Source: Bradysia coprophila (taxonomy: Eukaryota; Arthropoda; Insecta; Diptera; Sciaridae). From it: a stretch of 64,000 nucleotides of DNA. A program made the position numbers and the translations under genes. The DNA lies in the NCBI RefSeq assembly GCF_014529535.1, contig NW_023503493.1, positions 12,308,001-12,372,000 on the forward strand, read 5' to 3'. A model generated the notes under the pieces. It searched no databases. It had not been told where the DNA came from and saw only the letters and a list, made by a program, of their open reading frames with translations. Below are positions 36,671-47,175 of this stretch, piece by piece (position 1 is the stretch's first letter; each line of letters begins with the position of its first letter).

Positions 36671-38802
36671 ATGTCTATTAATAAAGTGTCTCATTGTATC
36701 TTTGATATGGACGGTCTACTATTAGGTTCGTATTGAATTATATTTTTTGGTTGGCTTACCGTTTGGTTTTTGTGCTTTGCTTAAAATCAAACTATTTTTG
36801 CTTTGCGATTCAGTGCTTTTTTGGGAATGATTTTTAATTTAATTCTGCTTATTCCCGACTGTTGAATATTTTCGGTCTAATTTTTTTTTTTTATGTCTTA
36901 TCGAAAGAGTTACATGTGTAAAGGTCGTGGATCGTATTCGATTTTTTGTTTTGTTTTATATATTTGTATCAAACGATTTCACCGTTACGAAATGCCGGAA
37001 TGAGTTTTACTTTGCGTTATCGGAGAATTGTTGCTTCTACGATTTACAATTTTTCATTTAATTCACATCATATGCTTATCACACGGTTCACACATGCCCT
37101 TTTACAGCCGAAATTCGCTAGTAATTTTGGATAATGGAAATAGCACATTTCGTACCTTGGACTAAAAGTCGTTTTTAGCGTGTGAGAAGTTTCCAGATAG
37201 AGCCGATGGCGAGGTCTGGCATCGAATACGTTAAAAAAGAATTTTAGTCCGTGTTACGAATAGCACTTTTCATATTTTCGGAATTTTTCAGAACTTTTTC
37301 GGAGTTTTTCCGGAATTTTCAGAATTAAAATTCACTAAAGTAAGCCCAATAATTGGGCCCTAGGTATAAAACATTCATTTCGACCCGATAAGACAATGAA
37401 AACGTTAAATTTTACCACAGCTCTGCTTCCAGAAGCAGTGCTGTGATTTTACAGTTTCTCTTCTTTTGTTTTTCTCTTCTTTTGTTAGAATTCTTTGTTG
37501 CAATTTCAGTAGAATGCTAAATTCCTTTGCTTTTACTTTGCTTTGCTTTTGTCGCTTTACAATTATGGGCAGCAAACAAATTAACGAAAAACTAAAATCA
37601 TTTTTCAAATTTTGCAAAAAAAGACACGGAAACGTTGTACACAAAAGTGTATCAGAAAATACTCGACCCGTTTGGCAAAGTGTACACATGGGATGTAAAA
37701 CAAACGTTAATGGGGTCACATGCTCATGAGGCGGCCAAACTAATGGTTAAAACGTACGAATTACCGATAACGTGGGAAGAATTTGCCGAACAAGCAAAAC
37801 TTTTGACCACTGAAGTTATGGGAACGGCCGAATTTTTACCAGGTACAAAAATCCCGACGAATTTCACTAATTTTTCGTTTCTTTTCCCCGCCAATTTCCA
37901 GATACCGAACATATCTACGAAGGTCTTGTGCGAGATATTGCGAAAATGTACGACAAAAATTACGATTGGGATACGAGACTGCGAATTCTGGGCACAACCG
38001 AACAAATGACGGCCAAAATTGCCGTGAATGAATTAAAGTTACCGATTACCGTTGATCAGTTTCGACAGAAATTTTCCGAATTGGGACGAAAGCGGTTACG
38101 GAACGTCACATGGCTTAGAGGTTAGCGTCTATGGCGAAACAGAACCATAAAATTTGGAACCGAAATTGTTGAAACAAACAATGAAAAAAAAATTCCGTTA
38201 CTTTTACCGTTTTTCAAGCATGCGACGATAGTTTTACAGCTGCAATAGATTCTTTGTCTGTGCATTTGCTTTAATTAAAGTATTAACGGAAAACCATTTC
38301 GTTTGTGTTTCAGGTGCCGAACGATTACTGAAACATTTACACGCAAACAATGTGCCGATCGCATTGGGTACATCATCCAGTAAAGAAATCGCCGAAATAA
38401 AAATGGAAAACCATGCGGCCATTTTCGATCTATTTCACCACAAAGTCATGGGCAGTACGGATCCAGATGTTAAAATTGGAAAACCGGCTCCAGACATATT
38501 CATTGTTGCTGCTCAACGATTCCCCGACAAACCGAACCCGGCGAACGTAAGGACGACACAAAAATAATCTTTTTCATCCCCACAATATGCTCAACCGAAA
38601 TTTTGTCTCTTTCCAACAGTGCCTGGTGTTCGAGGATGCTCCAAATGGCGTCCGAGCAGCTACTTTGGCCGGCATGCAATCTGTGATGGTACCTGATAAA
38701 GCGGTCGCTGAAGAATTTCGACAAGAGGCCACCATTGTTATTGACTCGTTGGAAGATTTTCAACCCGAACTATTTGGTCTGCCACCATTTCCGACTGTGT
38801 AA
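36671..38802 (+). CDS. Gs1l: Gs1l/PUDP-like HAD phosphatase with two alternative cap exons
   Basis: With one of the two alternative second exons the protein has 229 residues. Exons are 36671-36725, then either 37624-37842 or 37902-38120, then 38314-38546 and 38620-38802. All junctions are GT-AG. HAD motifs are complete: FDMDG with nucleophile Asp12 and acid/base Asp14, GTSS (Thr111/Ser112), GKPAPD (Lys148) and FEDAPNG (Glu174-Asp175). The family includes human pseudouridine-5'-phosphatase and fly Gs1l, small cytosolic phosphatases of subfamily I with a helical cap. Both versions of exon 2 encode the cap, start in phase 1, are exactly 219 nt long and restore the DTE of motif I, so either gives a complete enzyme. 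Including both would stay in frame but duplicate the cap. The substrate is inferred from the family only. Confidence 0.9.
37624..37842 (+). other. Gs1l: Gs1l alternative cap exon 2a
   Basis: It encodes 73 residues beginning DTETLYTKVYQKILDPFGK and ending MGTAEFLPG. It is close to the usual fly Gs1l cap, including MGSHAHEAAKLMV and YELPITWEEF. Its acceptor is weak: the bases just before it are AAAAAAAG, so the pyrimidine tract is interrupted. Confidence 0.8.
37902..38120 (+). other. Gs1l: Gs1l alternative cap exon 2b
   Basis: It encodes 73 residues beginning DTEHIYEGLVRDIAKMYDK and ending RNVTWLRG. It shares length, phase, the DTE start, a LG(S/T)T-like turn and LPIT with exon 2a but is otherwise strongly diverged. 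Its acceptor is strong (TTTCTTTTCCCC...TTTCCAG). Only 59 nt separate it from exon 2a. Confidence 0.8.
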
Positions 38803-41330
38803 AGCCGAACAGACGACATGGACATATTGACCATCGAAATGGGCTACGTTGCATTTGTGTTAGCTATGCAAGGAAAACAGGAACTTTACATTTTCTGGTT
38901 GACACAGTTTCTAGCTGGTTTAGCATGATCGATGTGTGTGCAGTATTTTTTTGTGTAGAAATTAATTTATAATTTTAGCGTACGCTACGCATAGTTTACA
39001 AATTTGTTTGATGATCACATGACGAAACACAAAGAAATTGAAAAGAAAAAAATTATTTTTTGTAAAATGGAAAATGCTTGAGTTTCAATTCTTTGGGTTG
39101 TATGGGCGATACGCAGTGTGTGATGTGAACTTGAGTTTTTTCTGCAGTCTATTCTTTCAAGCCTCGTTTCAAGCTGTTGACAAGTCCACTATCAAGAGAC
39201 GTGTAAATCAGTTTTAACCTAGACAGTTGATAGACCGAGGAATTTGTGATTGTTCTTGTTCAGTGCAACTCAGGACATTTTTTGTTGGCATATTGAGAGA
39301 AGAAACTTCACTCTGAAAGATTTTCTTAATTGACATCGAGTCCATCCGATGTATTCTCAAAACAACGATTTCATAAATCGAATCTAATTACAGAAAACGA
39401 ATTCCCGAAACAACAAATTGGCGGGAGTTCGAGAAGTGGCGCCAAACAGCACACTGAAATACCAAGCACTAGAATCGAATTCACTTAAGAGGCCTGCTCG
39501 ACGCAGTAATCAGAATTTTGCTTGGTAATTCAGTGCGTTGTAGTTTCAGTTAAACAACTTGATAGAAAACAATTGCAATTTTCGCCAACGAAGGGGCCGG
39601 ATGTTACATCTTGAAAGAGTTCCTGACAGAAGTTCTCTCAAGTTACCTTCGCGAATAATAGTTAGAACGATTCCAAAAACACATCCTATATGCACGTACA
39701 TATTCAATTGCCAAAAATATGAGCTCTTGCCGAGCGTACACATGCACGATTGTAATACAAAGCAAAGACGATGAAATTTCTCTAGGATTCCTCTACAACC
39801 GTAGAGTGTTCTTCATTGCTGCGCATTATTTCCATAAACTTCTGATCAGATAGTAAAATGTCTCCACTAAGTAACTTCTTCGCCACGCCCACGGCTAGAA
39901 GGTAAGGATTCTCTATTTCCCTTGTTCATTAAGCTTTGGGCAATGCAAATGAAAGGCTAAACAAACTTAGATTCCGAAAGTTCAGCGAAAAGAATCGAAG
40001 CGGCCCTTCGACGGTTTCTTGCAAAGTCCTACCTCCGACAGAAACTGCTGCGTCGTTTCATTGTTTACGCGTGTTATACTCGATGCACCACTGGATGGAA
40101 ACAGGAAGTAACTGTTCAAACCACTCCACAATCGAGGAAGATAGCGACATCGAGAAAAATAGGTCAATTTCTTCGCCTCAACAAGATTTTAAATTTATTT
40201 GTGATTTTGGTTTCTAGATTAAATCTCGTGTGGAATGGCTGATACGAAATTCGGTTAGCATTTTAGTGCGTTGTACGAAATTAATGGTTTTAGGTAAGCA
40301 TCTTCGAAGAAATCCTCACAGAAGTTCGCTTAACTTACTTTCACGACCCTCCTTCGAACTCGTACATACCTACTTTGTACCGAAATAGAAGTCCGTGTCT
40401 AACGTACACATTGACGATTGTAAGACAAATTGATTAATTGCTGTTTGATCAGTGAATTATCGGTGTTTGTTTGAGTTTTATTTTGTCGAACTTAAGCTAT
40501 ACAACAATCAATCAATTCAGTTTCTCAAACGATTCAATTTCGTCGACAATCGGTACAACCATCAATCAATGTAATACAAACACTAAGTGAAGACGATGAG
40601 ATTTCTCTAGGACTAACTTTTCCTCCACAGCTAGAAGCTAGGGATTTTGTATGTTTTACATGGTCATTGAGATTTGTATATCTGTCGGATCTCGGATTTG
40701 TCGGTTGGCTAGAGTAGTCTGTGCTCGTTCAAAAAATATTTTATTCAGGGGAACCTGAGGACGATTACTATCTATTGAAGTTTAATGATTAGCTGATCTT
40801 CTGAACTAATTAGACTGACGAAGCAGAGACGATAAATATTTAAATAATTTCCATCGACTTCCTGCAAATGTTACCTGATACGGCTATGCAAAGTTAACGT
40901 TATGTGGACGATTCTAGTATGATTTGCAGTCAACGGGACTAGATTTCCGATGATCTTATCATCGATGTTACAAGGCAGTAAACGCATTCAAAGTTTTATC
41001 AAGTTAAATCTGAAGTGCACTTGCTTACTGGCCATGCATTACCGATATGTTCAACGCAAAGCTCGGACTACAAATCATATTAAATTCGATCTGTTGAAGC
41101 GATTGAGTTATACCAATTTGAACTTTTCCGAGCCTTACTAAATACTAACTTGTATCACTTTCGAAGCTCTTATATGTGTGGGGACGACCTAATATCACAG
41201 ACTCCCTTTTTAAAACGCTTAACTTGATTCATAATAATTCGGTGCAGGTCGTAACTTACCTAAATGTTCTTCTTATAAAATCGATGATAACGACTTTGCG
41301 CTGCTACATAAAAAAGGACACGGACAACGG
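38803..41330. other. Intergenic stretch with a diverged duplication
   Basis: No exon is recognised. The first 300 bases would carry the Gs1l 3' UTR. Parts of 39530-39790 recur at 40262-40430 and 40590-40625. Confidence 0.45.
39530..40625. repeat. Diverged tandem segmental duplication
   Basis: CAGTGCGTTGTA (39533) is matched by TAGTGCGTTGTA (40264). CAGAAGTTCTCTCAAGTTAC is matched by CAGAAGTTCGCTTAACTTAC. Then CGTACACATGCACGATTGTA is matched by CGTACACATTGACGATTGTA. AGACGATGAAATTTCTCTAG is matched by AGACGATGAGATTTCTCTAG near 40592. Order is kept but spacing differs. Its function is unknown. Confidence 0.55.
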
Positions 41331-41831
41331 TTTTCTTTTTTTTTGAAATGTTTTTATTGTTCCTTGAAAGCAAAAATTTACATTAGGAAAATTATAGCAA
41401 AACCAAATATTTATCACAGCCGGAGTAGGGATGGGAGAGATGAAAAGGGTGGAAATTAAAAACGTTAGGGGAAAATGACACTCGCCAGTCATTCAGTAGG
41501 CAAAGTATTCCGTCAGATTATTTCGTAAACAAAAAACGAAGATGAAAACATTGTGAGAGTTGGAGGGAATATTTTTTGTTGGCGTGGACGCCTCGCAATT
41601 TTTTTTTAGGAGAAACTATGCTCATATCAAAGGGAAACGGTAGATTGTGCTACTGTGATAAATACTCAAACCTGATCAACTTGTTTCCACCGTTGTACAC
41701 AGTCCAGTCCAGCAGTAAAAAATCCAAGGCTGTTGAGCATCCGAATTCCTGAAAAACGATTCGATTTACAATCACAGTCATAATAATCGATGGATTGGAA
41801 CAACACTAAAAGTGTTGCTTTATACACAAAA

Positions 41832-41910
41832 ATTGTCAGATTAAATGTATCATCAAGAGTCTTATGTCGGGAAAAGAAGACATAAAATTGAAATTGGAAT
41901 CATCATTAAA
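41832..41910 (-). ncRNA. Box C/D snoRNA in last intron of the host gene
   Basis: Box C ATGATGA is at 41906-41900, box D CTGA at 41839-41836, and an internal TTGATGATA could be C'. Box D lies 87 nt from the 3' splice site at 41749. The sequence upstream of box D is GATACATTTAAT. I could not assign the rRNA target. Confidence 0.7.
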
Positions 41911-42093
41911 CAAACACGAATCTCAACAGGAAAGAAAATATGATTGCCGAAGGTAACATACCTCTATCAATGTCAAAATTCAGCCGTTACAACCTTCTGT
42001 CATGTTGAGATGAAATCTGAAAAGGAGAAGAAAGGTATTCCGATTAGTTTCAATGGCACGACACGCGATGTTTTGAATTGGAATATATCAAAG

Positions 42094-42167
42094 CGATTCA
42101 GTAGTGGTTGAATATAGTTAATCATCGAAAAATCATAAACACGGACCAATTGGTTTCATCATTAAGA
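42094..42167 (-). ncRNA. U18: U18 (SNORD18)-like box C/D snoRNA, host-gene copy
   Basis: Box C ATGATGA is at 42162-42156 and box D CTGA at 42101-42098, 81 nt before the 3' splice site. The guide ATTGGTCCGTGTTT directly precedes a D'-like ATGA. It is complementary to the universally conserved 28S segment AAACACGGACCAA. By the box+5 rule it points to the A of AAACA, the U18 target (28S-A1313 in human numbering, from memory). A second copy is in nonA intron 3. Confidence 0.75.
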
Positions 42168-42520
42168 GCTTCAGTTTAAAAATTGTTTTATGATGGGGCT
42201 ACTGAATGAGTGTATCGACATCTTCCATTTCGTTGAACACAAAATTCGTACTAATTACGGTTCACTGAATATTCTACAAACTACCAGCGGTTCACAGTTA
42301 CATATTGATTGTCGATGCACTCACTCATCAGTCAGCCAACTCGTTCCATAAAATTGAAATGATAATCTACTTACATATCCGAATGGATCACAGAGCAACT
42401 CTATCCGAAAAACGGTTGCGTTGCAGCGCGTATTGTTCATTCAATCTGGAAATGAGATAAAGTTTTTGATCAATTGTATGATCTTCTCAAACAGAAATTT
42501 CGGGATGAAATTGGCAGATA

Positions 42521-42633
42521 TTTTATCAGACAAATGCCTCGTACGAATTCATCCAGTGAAAGATTCGAAATTCAAAAATAGAATTTTCGGATCAGATTCA
42601 GAAGGTTGGTAGAAGTGGTGATCATCATTAAAC
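42521..42633 (-). ncRNA. Box C/D snoRNA targeting 28S, copy 1
   Basis: Box C ATGATGA is at 42628-42622, D' CTGA sits in CCTTCTGAATC, and box D CTGA is at 42529-42526. TTTA and TAAA pair as a terminal stem. The guide ACGAGGCATTTG before box D complements the conserved 28S segment CAAAUGCCUCGU near the peptidyl-transferase region. The box+5 position falls on the last A of CAAAU. It is near-identical to the snoRNA at 44207-44319. Confidence 0.75.
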
Positions 42634-43114
42634 CGTGAAAAATCGGTCATTGAAGTCATTAAGACTTTACTGAAAATCTAGGAAAGAAAAAACTTTTTTT
42701 CTTGTTCAAAATTTTCGTTGATGGGATTTTCAAAATGTGCTGCCCTTCCGTAACTCAAGTAGTAGTAAGTATGCATCATTTCATTTTCATAGCTTTCAGA
42801 GGTCTCTTCGAAATTTCACAAACTTTCAAATAACATAAATGAAGGACCGAACGGTCAACTGATCTCGAGTCTAAAAATCTCATCAACGAAGATTTTGGCT
42901 AAAAAAATTTTTTGGTTCAAAGATTTCACTTTCTCCGCTTATTCAAAAAAAAAAATCAATTTGAAGGATATTTACCCGAATTGCACTTCCGCTTGGAGTT
43001 TGTTTTTCTTATGGAATCGTCTTGTCATGTTAAACAGAAACCTGAGGACAAAGAGAACATTTTCTAATTAAAAAATTGGCTTGAACACGGAAAAATCGTT
43101 GTCTTGACTGAAAT

Positions 43115-43190
43115 ATTTTCAGATGTAAAAATTACAGCCATTTGTTACTATCATAACTTTGGTCAAACGGTAATTTGTTTCATCATTAAA
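43115..43190 (-). ncRNA. Box C/D snoRNA, paralogue pair member 1
   Basis: Box C ATGATGA is at 43186-43180 and box D CTGA at 43122-43119. TTTT before box C pairs with AAAA after box D. Box D is 77 nt from the 3' splice site. A conserved internal block ATTACCGTTTGACCAAAGTT precedes an ATGA D'-like box and is shared with the snoRNA at 43907-43990. Target not assigned. Confidence 0.72.
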
Positions 43191-43439
43191 ATTGGCATGC
43201 GCTAGGCAACGTCAAGTCTTCCGGACAGTGGGACAATTAACATCTACGTTAATTTTAAGATAAAAATATTCTACACGTCCTTGCTACAATGTATGGACGT
43301 GTACATTGTACACCAGGGCCGCACTGGCTCAAGAAAGATCTTCGGGTGCTGAACGAAGAAAATTTGTTGAAAAGTCCTTTGTTGCCCTTCGCGCAAACTC
43401 TTACAGTTAGATTAAGTGAAATTATTTCGGCATGAATTT

Positions 43440-43612
43440 ACTTCAGCTCTTTTTCAGCTGATCCACACAAACAATCTGAAGTGTTTAAACGTCTTTATAC
43501 AGTTTTACCATTACCACGCGCGTGCGTGTAGCAGCTTGAACTGTATAATCAAGTATAAACAGTTTTGATTGAATGTGTGGATCTGCTGAAGAACAATTGA
43601 ATCAAATTCATG
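43440..43612. mobile_element. CAGCTG-type MITE, copy 4, inside a host-gene intron
   Basis: The arms are TTTTTCAGCTGATCCACACA on the left and TGTGTGGATCTGCTGAAGAA on the right. TTATACAGTT and AACTGTATAA pair further in. The centre is CCACGCGCGTGCGTG. Its insertion explains why this intron is longer than its neighbours. Confidence 0.7.
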
Positions 43613-43906
43613 CTGAAATTTCACACCTTCTGACTGTATCAAGTTTAAGATTGCCCGAAATAGAGAGCGTGTTAAAGTGAGAAATCAATTGAACTTAAAA
43701 TTTGTGCAGCAAAATAATTTTTCAGTTGACAACAAAGATTCATAGACAAAACTTACTTTTGAATTATTTTCTGCTCATTCGTAGGATCATCGTAGTATGT
43801 CTCGTTTTTGCGGATGGCCAATTAGATGCACTAAAAATAGTATTAGAAAGGAGATCAGTAAAGAGACACCAAATTGTCAGATCGAATTGAGAGTGAAATT
43901 TAATTA

Positions 43907-43990
43907 TTTTTTCAGAAACAAAAATCAATTTGCAGCCTTATGGTTATTCTCATTACTTTGATCAATCGGTAATTTTTATCATCATAAAAA
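43907..43990 (-). ncRNA. Box C/D snoRNA, paralogue pair member 2
   Basis: Box C ATGATGA is at 43985-43979 and box D CTGA at 43915-43912. A terminal stem of at least six pairs is formed by TTTTTT and AAAAAA. Box D is 81 nt from the 3' splice site. It shares ATTACCGATTGATCAAAGTA followed by ATGA with the snoRNA at 43115-43190. The rRNA target is not established. Confidence 0.78.
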
Positions 43991-44206
43991 ACAATAACGA
44001 AAATGAAAAGACGGAAAACTGTCAATGAAAGCTCACCTCAAAGAGTAGAGTGGAATATGGATGGTCTTGTGGTGTGCTTGGCGCTTTTATATCCCCGATC
44101 GAACCATAGAGATCTCACTCCTTAAATCTGTAAAAAAAATTAATTTTCTTTAGGTTTCTGCCTTAATCAAATCGAATTCAGATTTTCGTTTTTATTTCAA
44201 ATAAAA

Positions 44207-44319
44207 TTTTATCAGACAAATGCCTCGTACGAATTCATCCAGTGAACGATTCGAAATTCAAAAATAGAATTTTCGGATCAAATTCAGAAGGTTGGTAGAA
44301 GTGGTGATCATCATTAAAA
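44207..44319 (-). ncRNA. Box C/D snoRNA targeting 28S, copy 2
   Basis: Box C ATGATGA is at 44314-44308, D' CTGA at 44287-44284, box D CTGA at 44215-44212, with a T/A terminal stem. The box D guide ACGAGGCATTTG is identical to copy 1 and complementary to 28S CAAAUGCCUCGU. The D' guide CTACCAACCTT is also identical, with target unknown. Box D is 84 nt from the 3' splice site. Confidence 0.78.
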
Positions 44320-44504
44320 AAACGTATGGAATGAAGGAACAAAATGTCAAATGAATTTTACTCACCATTCTGATTCATATCTTGCCCAGTAAAATGCCAT
44401 TGACTTCATCTTCTTCGATCACTGGAAGCAGACAGAAAATATTTTTGTTATTACAATCTGTCATAGCGGAAGGGATTTCAAAACAAATAAGTTTTTTGTT
44501 CGAA

Positions 44505-44582
44505 TTTTCTCATAAAAATTAAATAAATTCTCAACAACAGAAACGTTATGAAATTAGATCCGTGTGTTATAATCATTGAAAT
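44505..44582 (-). ncRNA. Degenerate box C/D snoRNA candidate
   Basis: In the one host-gene intron without canonical boxes, ATGATTA (44576-44570, one change from box C) and ATGA (44513-44510, one change from box D) are flanked by TTTC and GAAA that can pair. The distance of the D-like box to the 3' splice site is 88 nt, close to the others. It may be a decayed snoRNA or a chance match. Confidence 0.35.
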
Positions 44583-44693
44583 TACTAATTATCAAATCAC
44601 ATTTACCAAGAACGGTATGCATACCTTATATTGATTCGATGTCATCGCAGCAAAGAAACTTTTTTTTTCATTCAAGCCGACTTGTAACCTGGA

Positions 44694-47175
44694 AAAACAG
44701 AACGATATTAGATCGATGGAATTAGGAATTTAGAAGAAATTTTTTAAACAGAAAATTAATTAATTAAAAAAAATCATTTTCTATCGTTGTCATCGTATTG
44801 CCGGCTCATGAGCACAGAGAGTTTTAGTGATTTATACAATCGGGTCATGTGTCTTAGCACCTTATTCAAGATCAATTTAAACATTGCCCCAACGCTAATC
44901 GGATGTTAAACGATCAAGTCCCTTCTATTCATTGTTTTTTTTTTTTGTAATTTGCTGTTTCTTTAAAATCACTGTCATGTCTTCAGCTACAGCAAACCCA
45001 TCACAGTAAACCCCATACAAGTTATAAATATCATTCCAGTTCAAACCCAATGCTGTTAACTAGACACCTCAATTTGAATTATTTCACAAGATCCACGGAG
45101 AACGAATACGACGTATCATAAATTGTGAATTGATGGACTTTCTAATTTAATCAGCGATAAAGTAAACACATTTACAGTTTGTGTTTGTGAATAAACAATA
45201 TGCCCGATACGTTCATGTTACCCAAGTCAAATATTGTTACTTTGCAAAAATGTTCAAGTCATCAAAAACTGTAAAATATTCATCGTTCATCTGGTATACG
45301 TTCTGATCATAAGAGTCATTTTATCACAGCATCCCTTGAACCAAGAGAAAGCAAACAGCAAATCATTACGAGTGATGAAACTTAGATTGCGCAACACAAT
45401 TCTGAACTCATCAGCTGTATTGGTTGTAACGCTTATCTAGTAAATTGTGAGAATTGGACTATACCATGGCCTAATGGTACTCAATACCATTGTTTGGACA
45501 GTTCTTGTAAAATATAATTTTCATTTCATCACCCAATGCATTTGATTTTAGAATTTTATGCTCGTCGTCGTATATTAATTGAACAATTAACTCGCGTCAT
45601 CATACCATCTCATATTCATAGTAGCTGTCCATTACAGAATCAGTGTAGTAATAGAATTTGTCGGATGATTTAAACGATTTAGATTATTTTGGTTTTTATA
45701 AGAAAAATTTTGAATTATAATTAGTGAGGTTGGAGATTTCAGTTTTTTTTATAAATAATTGTAACCCGACTTGACTTGTACCATGTAGAAAAATTGACCG
45801 ACATTTCTAACTCATAAATTCAGTCATCAACACAACGAATTTATTGGAGCCACCCTCAACAACAACAACAACATTTAAAATCAAATCTTTTGCTTTCGTC
45901 GCAAGTTATTATTATACAAAGGACCTGAAATAGTTTTTAAAAGAATTGATTAATTTCGAGATTGTCTTACCTCTCGTTGTTTTATTTATAACAATCAGAA
46001 ATTGCATTGAAGATCATTGTCTTGTTTAACAGGAAACGTTGAGACAGTTTTAGGTTCAGTGGGTAGTCTAAGTTTTTTATACATTTTGCCAGTATAATAG
46101 TAGTGAAGTGACCAAAAATGTTGAGTTTCATACAATCAAAATAATTTCTTTGTTATAGTTTGTGTGTTCCGATGATTCCTGTCTCCTTTTCACAAATTTC
46201 GACAAGTTTTTGAGTTTGCACTTTAGTATTTTACGTCCTGTAAATCAGAAGTTCGGTCGAAGAAGCATCGTTTCTTATTCTGGCTAAAACCTCGTTCAGC
46301 GGAAATTATTTAAAACACTGATCGCCTACAACACAACCCCAGCCGGTGACAATGATCGTAAATTGTCACATACAATATTCCCATTCGTAGCTCCTATATT
46401 CCGAGATCATTTTGTCGCAAAATAAGTATGCGATCGACGAAGCGAAGTGATTATGTGCGAAGCAAATTCGTGAATGAAATCAATGTGATTGTGAAATAAG
46501 GTGAAAATTCTTCAAACAGTTCGCCGGTTGACCTAAGACATCATCTGTAGAATATTAAGGCCGACAAAAATGTAAAATATTTCTTGCACCTGGAGGAATT
46601 GACTTTTAATTTCATGACAATTGCGCTGATAACGACTTCAATGAACGGGTTAAAACGTTTGGAACAAAAAGCTTTAACACATAAAATCAATCTAGTATTT
46701 AGTGTAGCTAGTTGCGATTCGTTTGGAAAAGGTTCTGATGATGTCTTTGTAATGCTGAAATTTGTACACCGACTACATTATCAACAAGAAGTCTTTTGTA
46801 TCGAATGATGTGTTATAAACTGCTTATTAAACATTAAGGTTTTCGTTTTGCCTTTGGCCTAAACAAAACCAACTGAAGCAAAAATGTAAGAGACAAATCG
46901 ATAAAACATGAAATCCATTGGTATGTTGATGATCCTTTTATGATAGTTCAATCCCTTCAAATTATATGACAACTTTCATTTGCTAATCAATAGCGCTGTT
47001 GTAAAATCCCATCGCTTGTTGCATTTTACCAATAAAAACATCTTCGTTCATAAATATTATCCGCCCAACAATCAGTAAATATCGAATCGTGTTCAACATC
47101 CAGAAGTGAACACAAGTTACCAGCGGACAAGCTTTCCGAAGGTCTCACTCAATCGATTATGGAAACCCAATATGT
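44694..47175. other. Gene-free stretch upstream of the snoRNA host gene
   Basis: The host-gene promoter should lie here. A minus-strand GTAAGA donor at 45971 could end a first exon, but no promoter element was convincing. No coding exon is recognised. Confidence 0.4.

Larger units (their letters stand above)
41335..44688 (-). ncRNA. Multi-exon snoRNA host gene (UHG-type)
   Basis: Minus-strand splice signals define small exons at 44688-44625, 44421-44366, 44127-44037, 43830-43757, 43041-42976, 42445-42375, 42016-41962 and a terminal exon 41748 to about 41335, with AATAAA at 41358-41353. Acceptors are good (TTCTCCTTTTCAG, CTCTTTGTCCTCAG) and donors mostly GTAAGT, GTGAGT or GTATGT. Exons of 55-91 nt do not share an open frame or any conserved protein, so the spliced RNA looks non-coding. 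Six of seven introns hold a clear C/D snoRNA and one a degenerate version. Box D is 77-87 nt from the 3' splice site in the six clear ones. This matches the known organisation of fly and vertebrate U-host genes, where the introns rather than the exons are the product. The 5' end is not defined. A GTAAGA donor at 45971 may belong to a first exon. Confidence 0.75.

Noticed and set aside
43314..43335. CAGGGCCGCACTGGCTC, resembling a common hAT terminal motif, with a similar piece at 13275
   Set aside because: No matching inverted end or 8-bp duplication could be found for either.
45595..45620. ATGATGA on the minus strand upstream of the snoRNA host gene
   Set aside because: No CTGA box D at a suitable distance and no intron around it.
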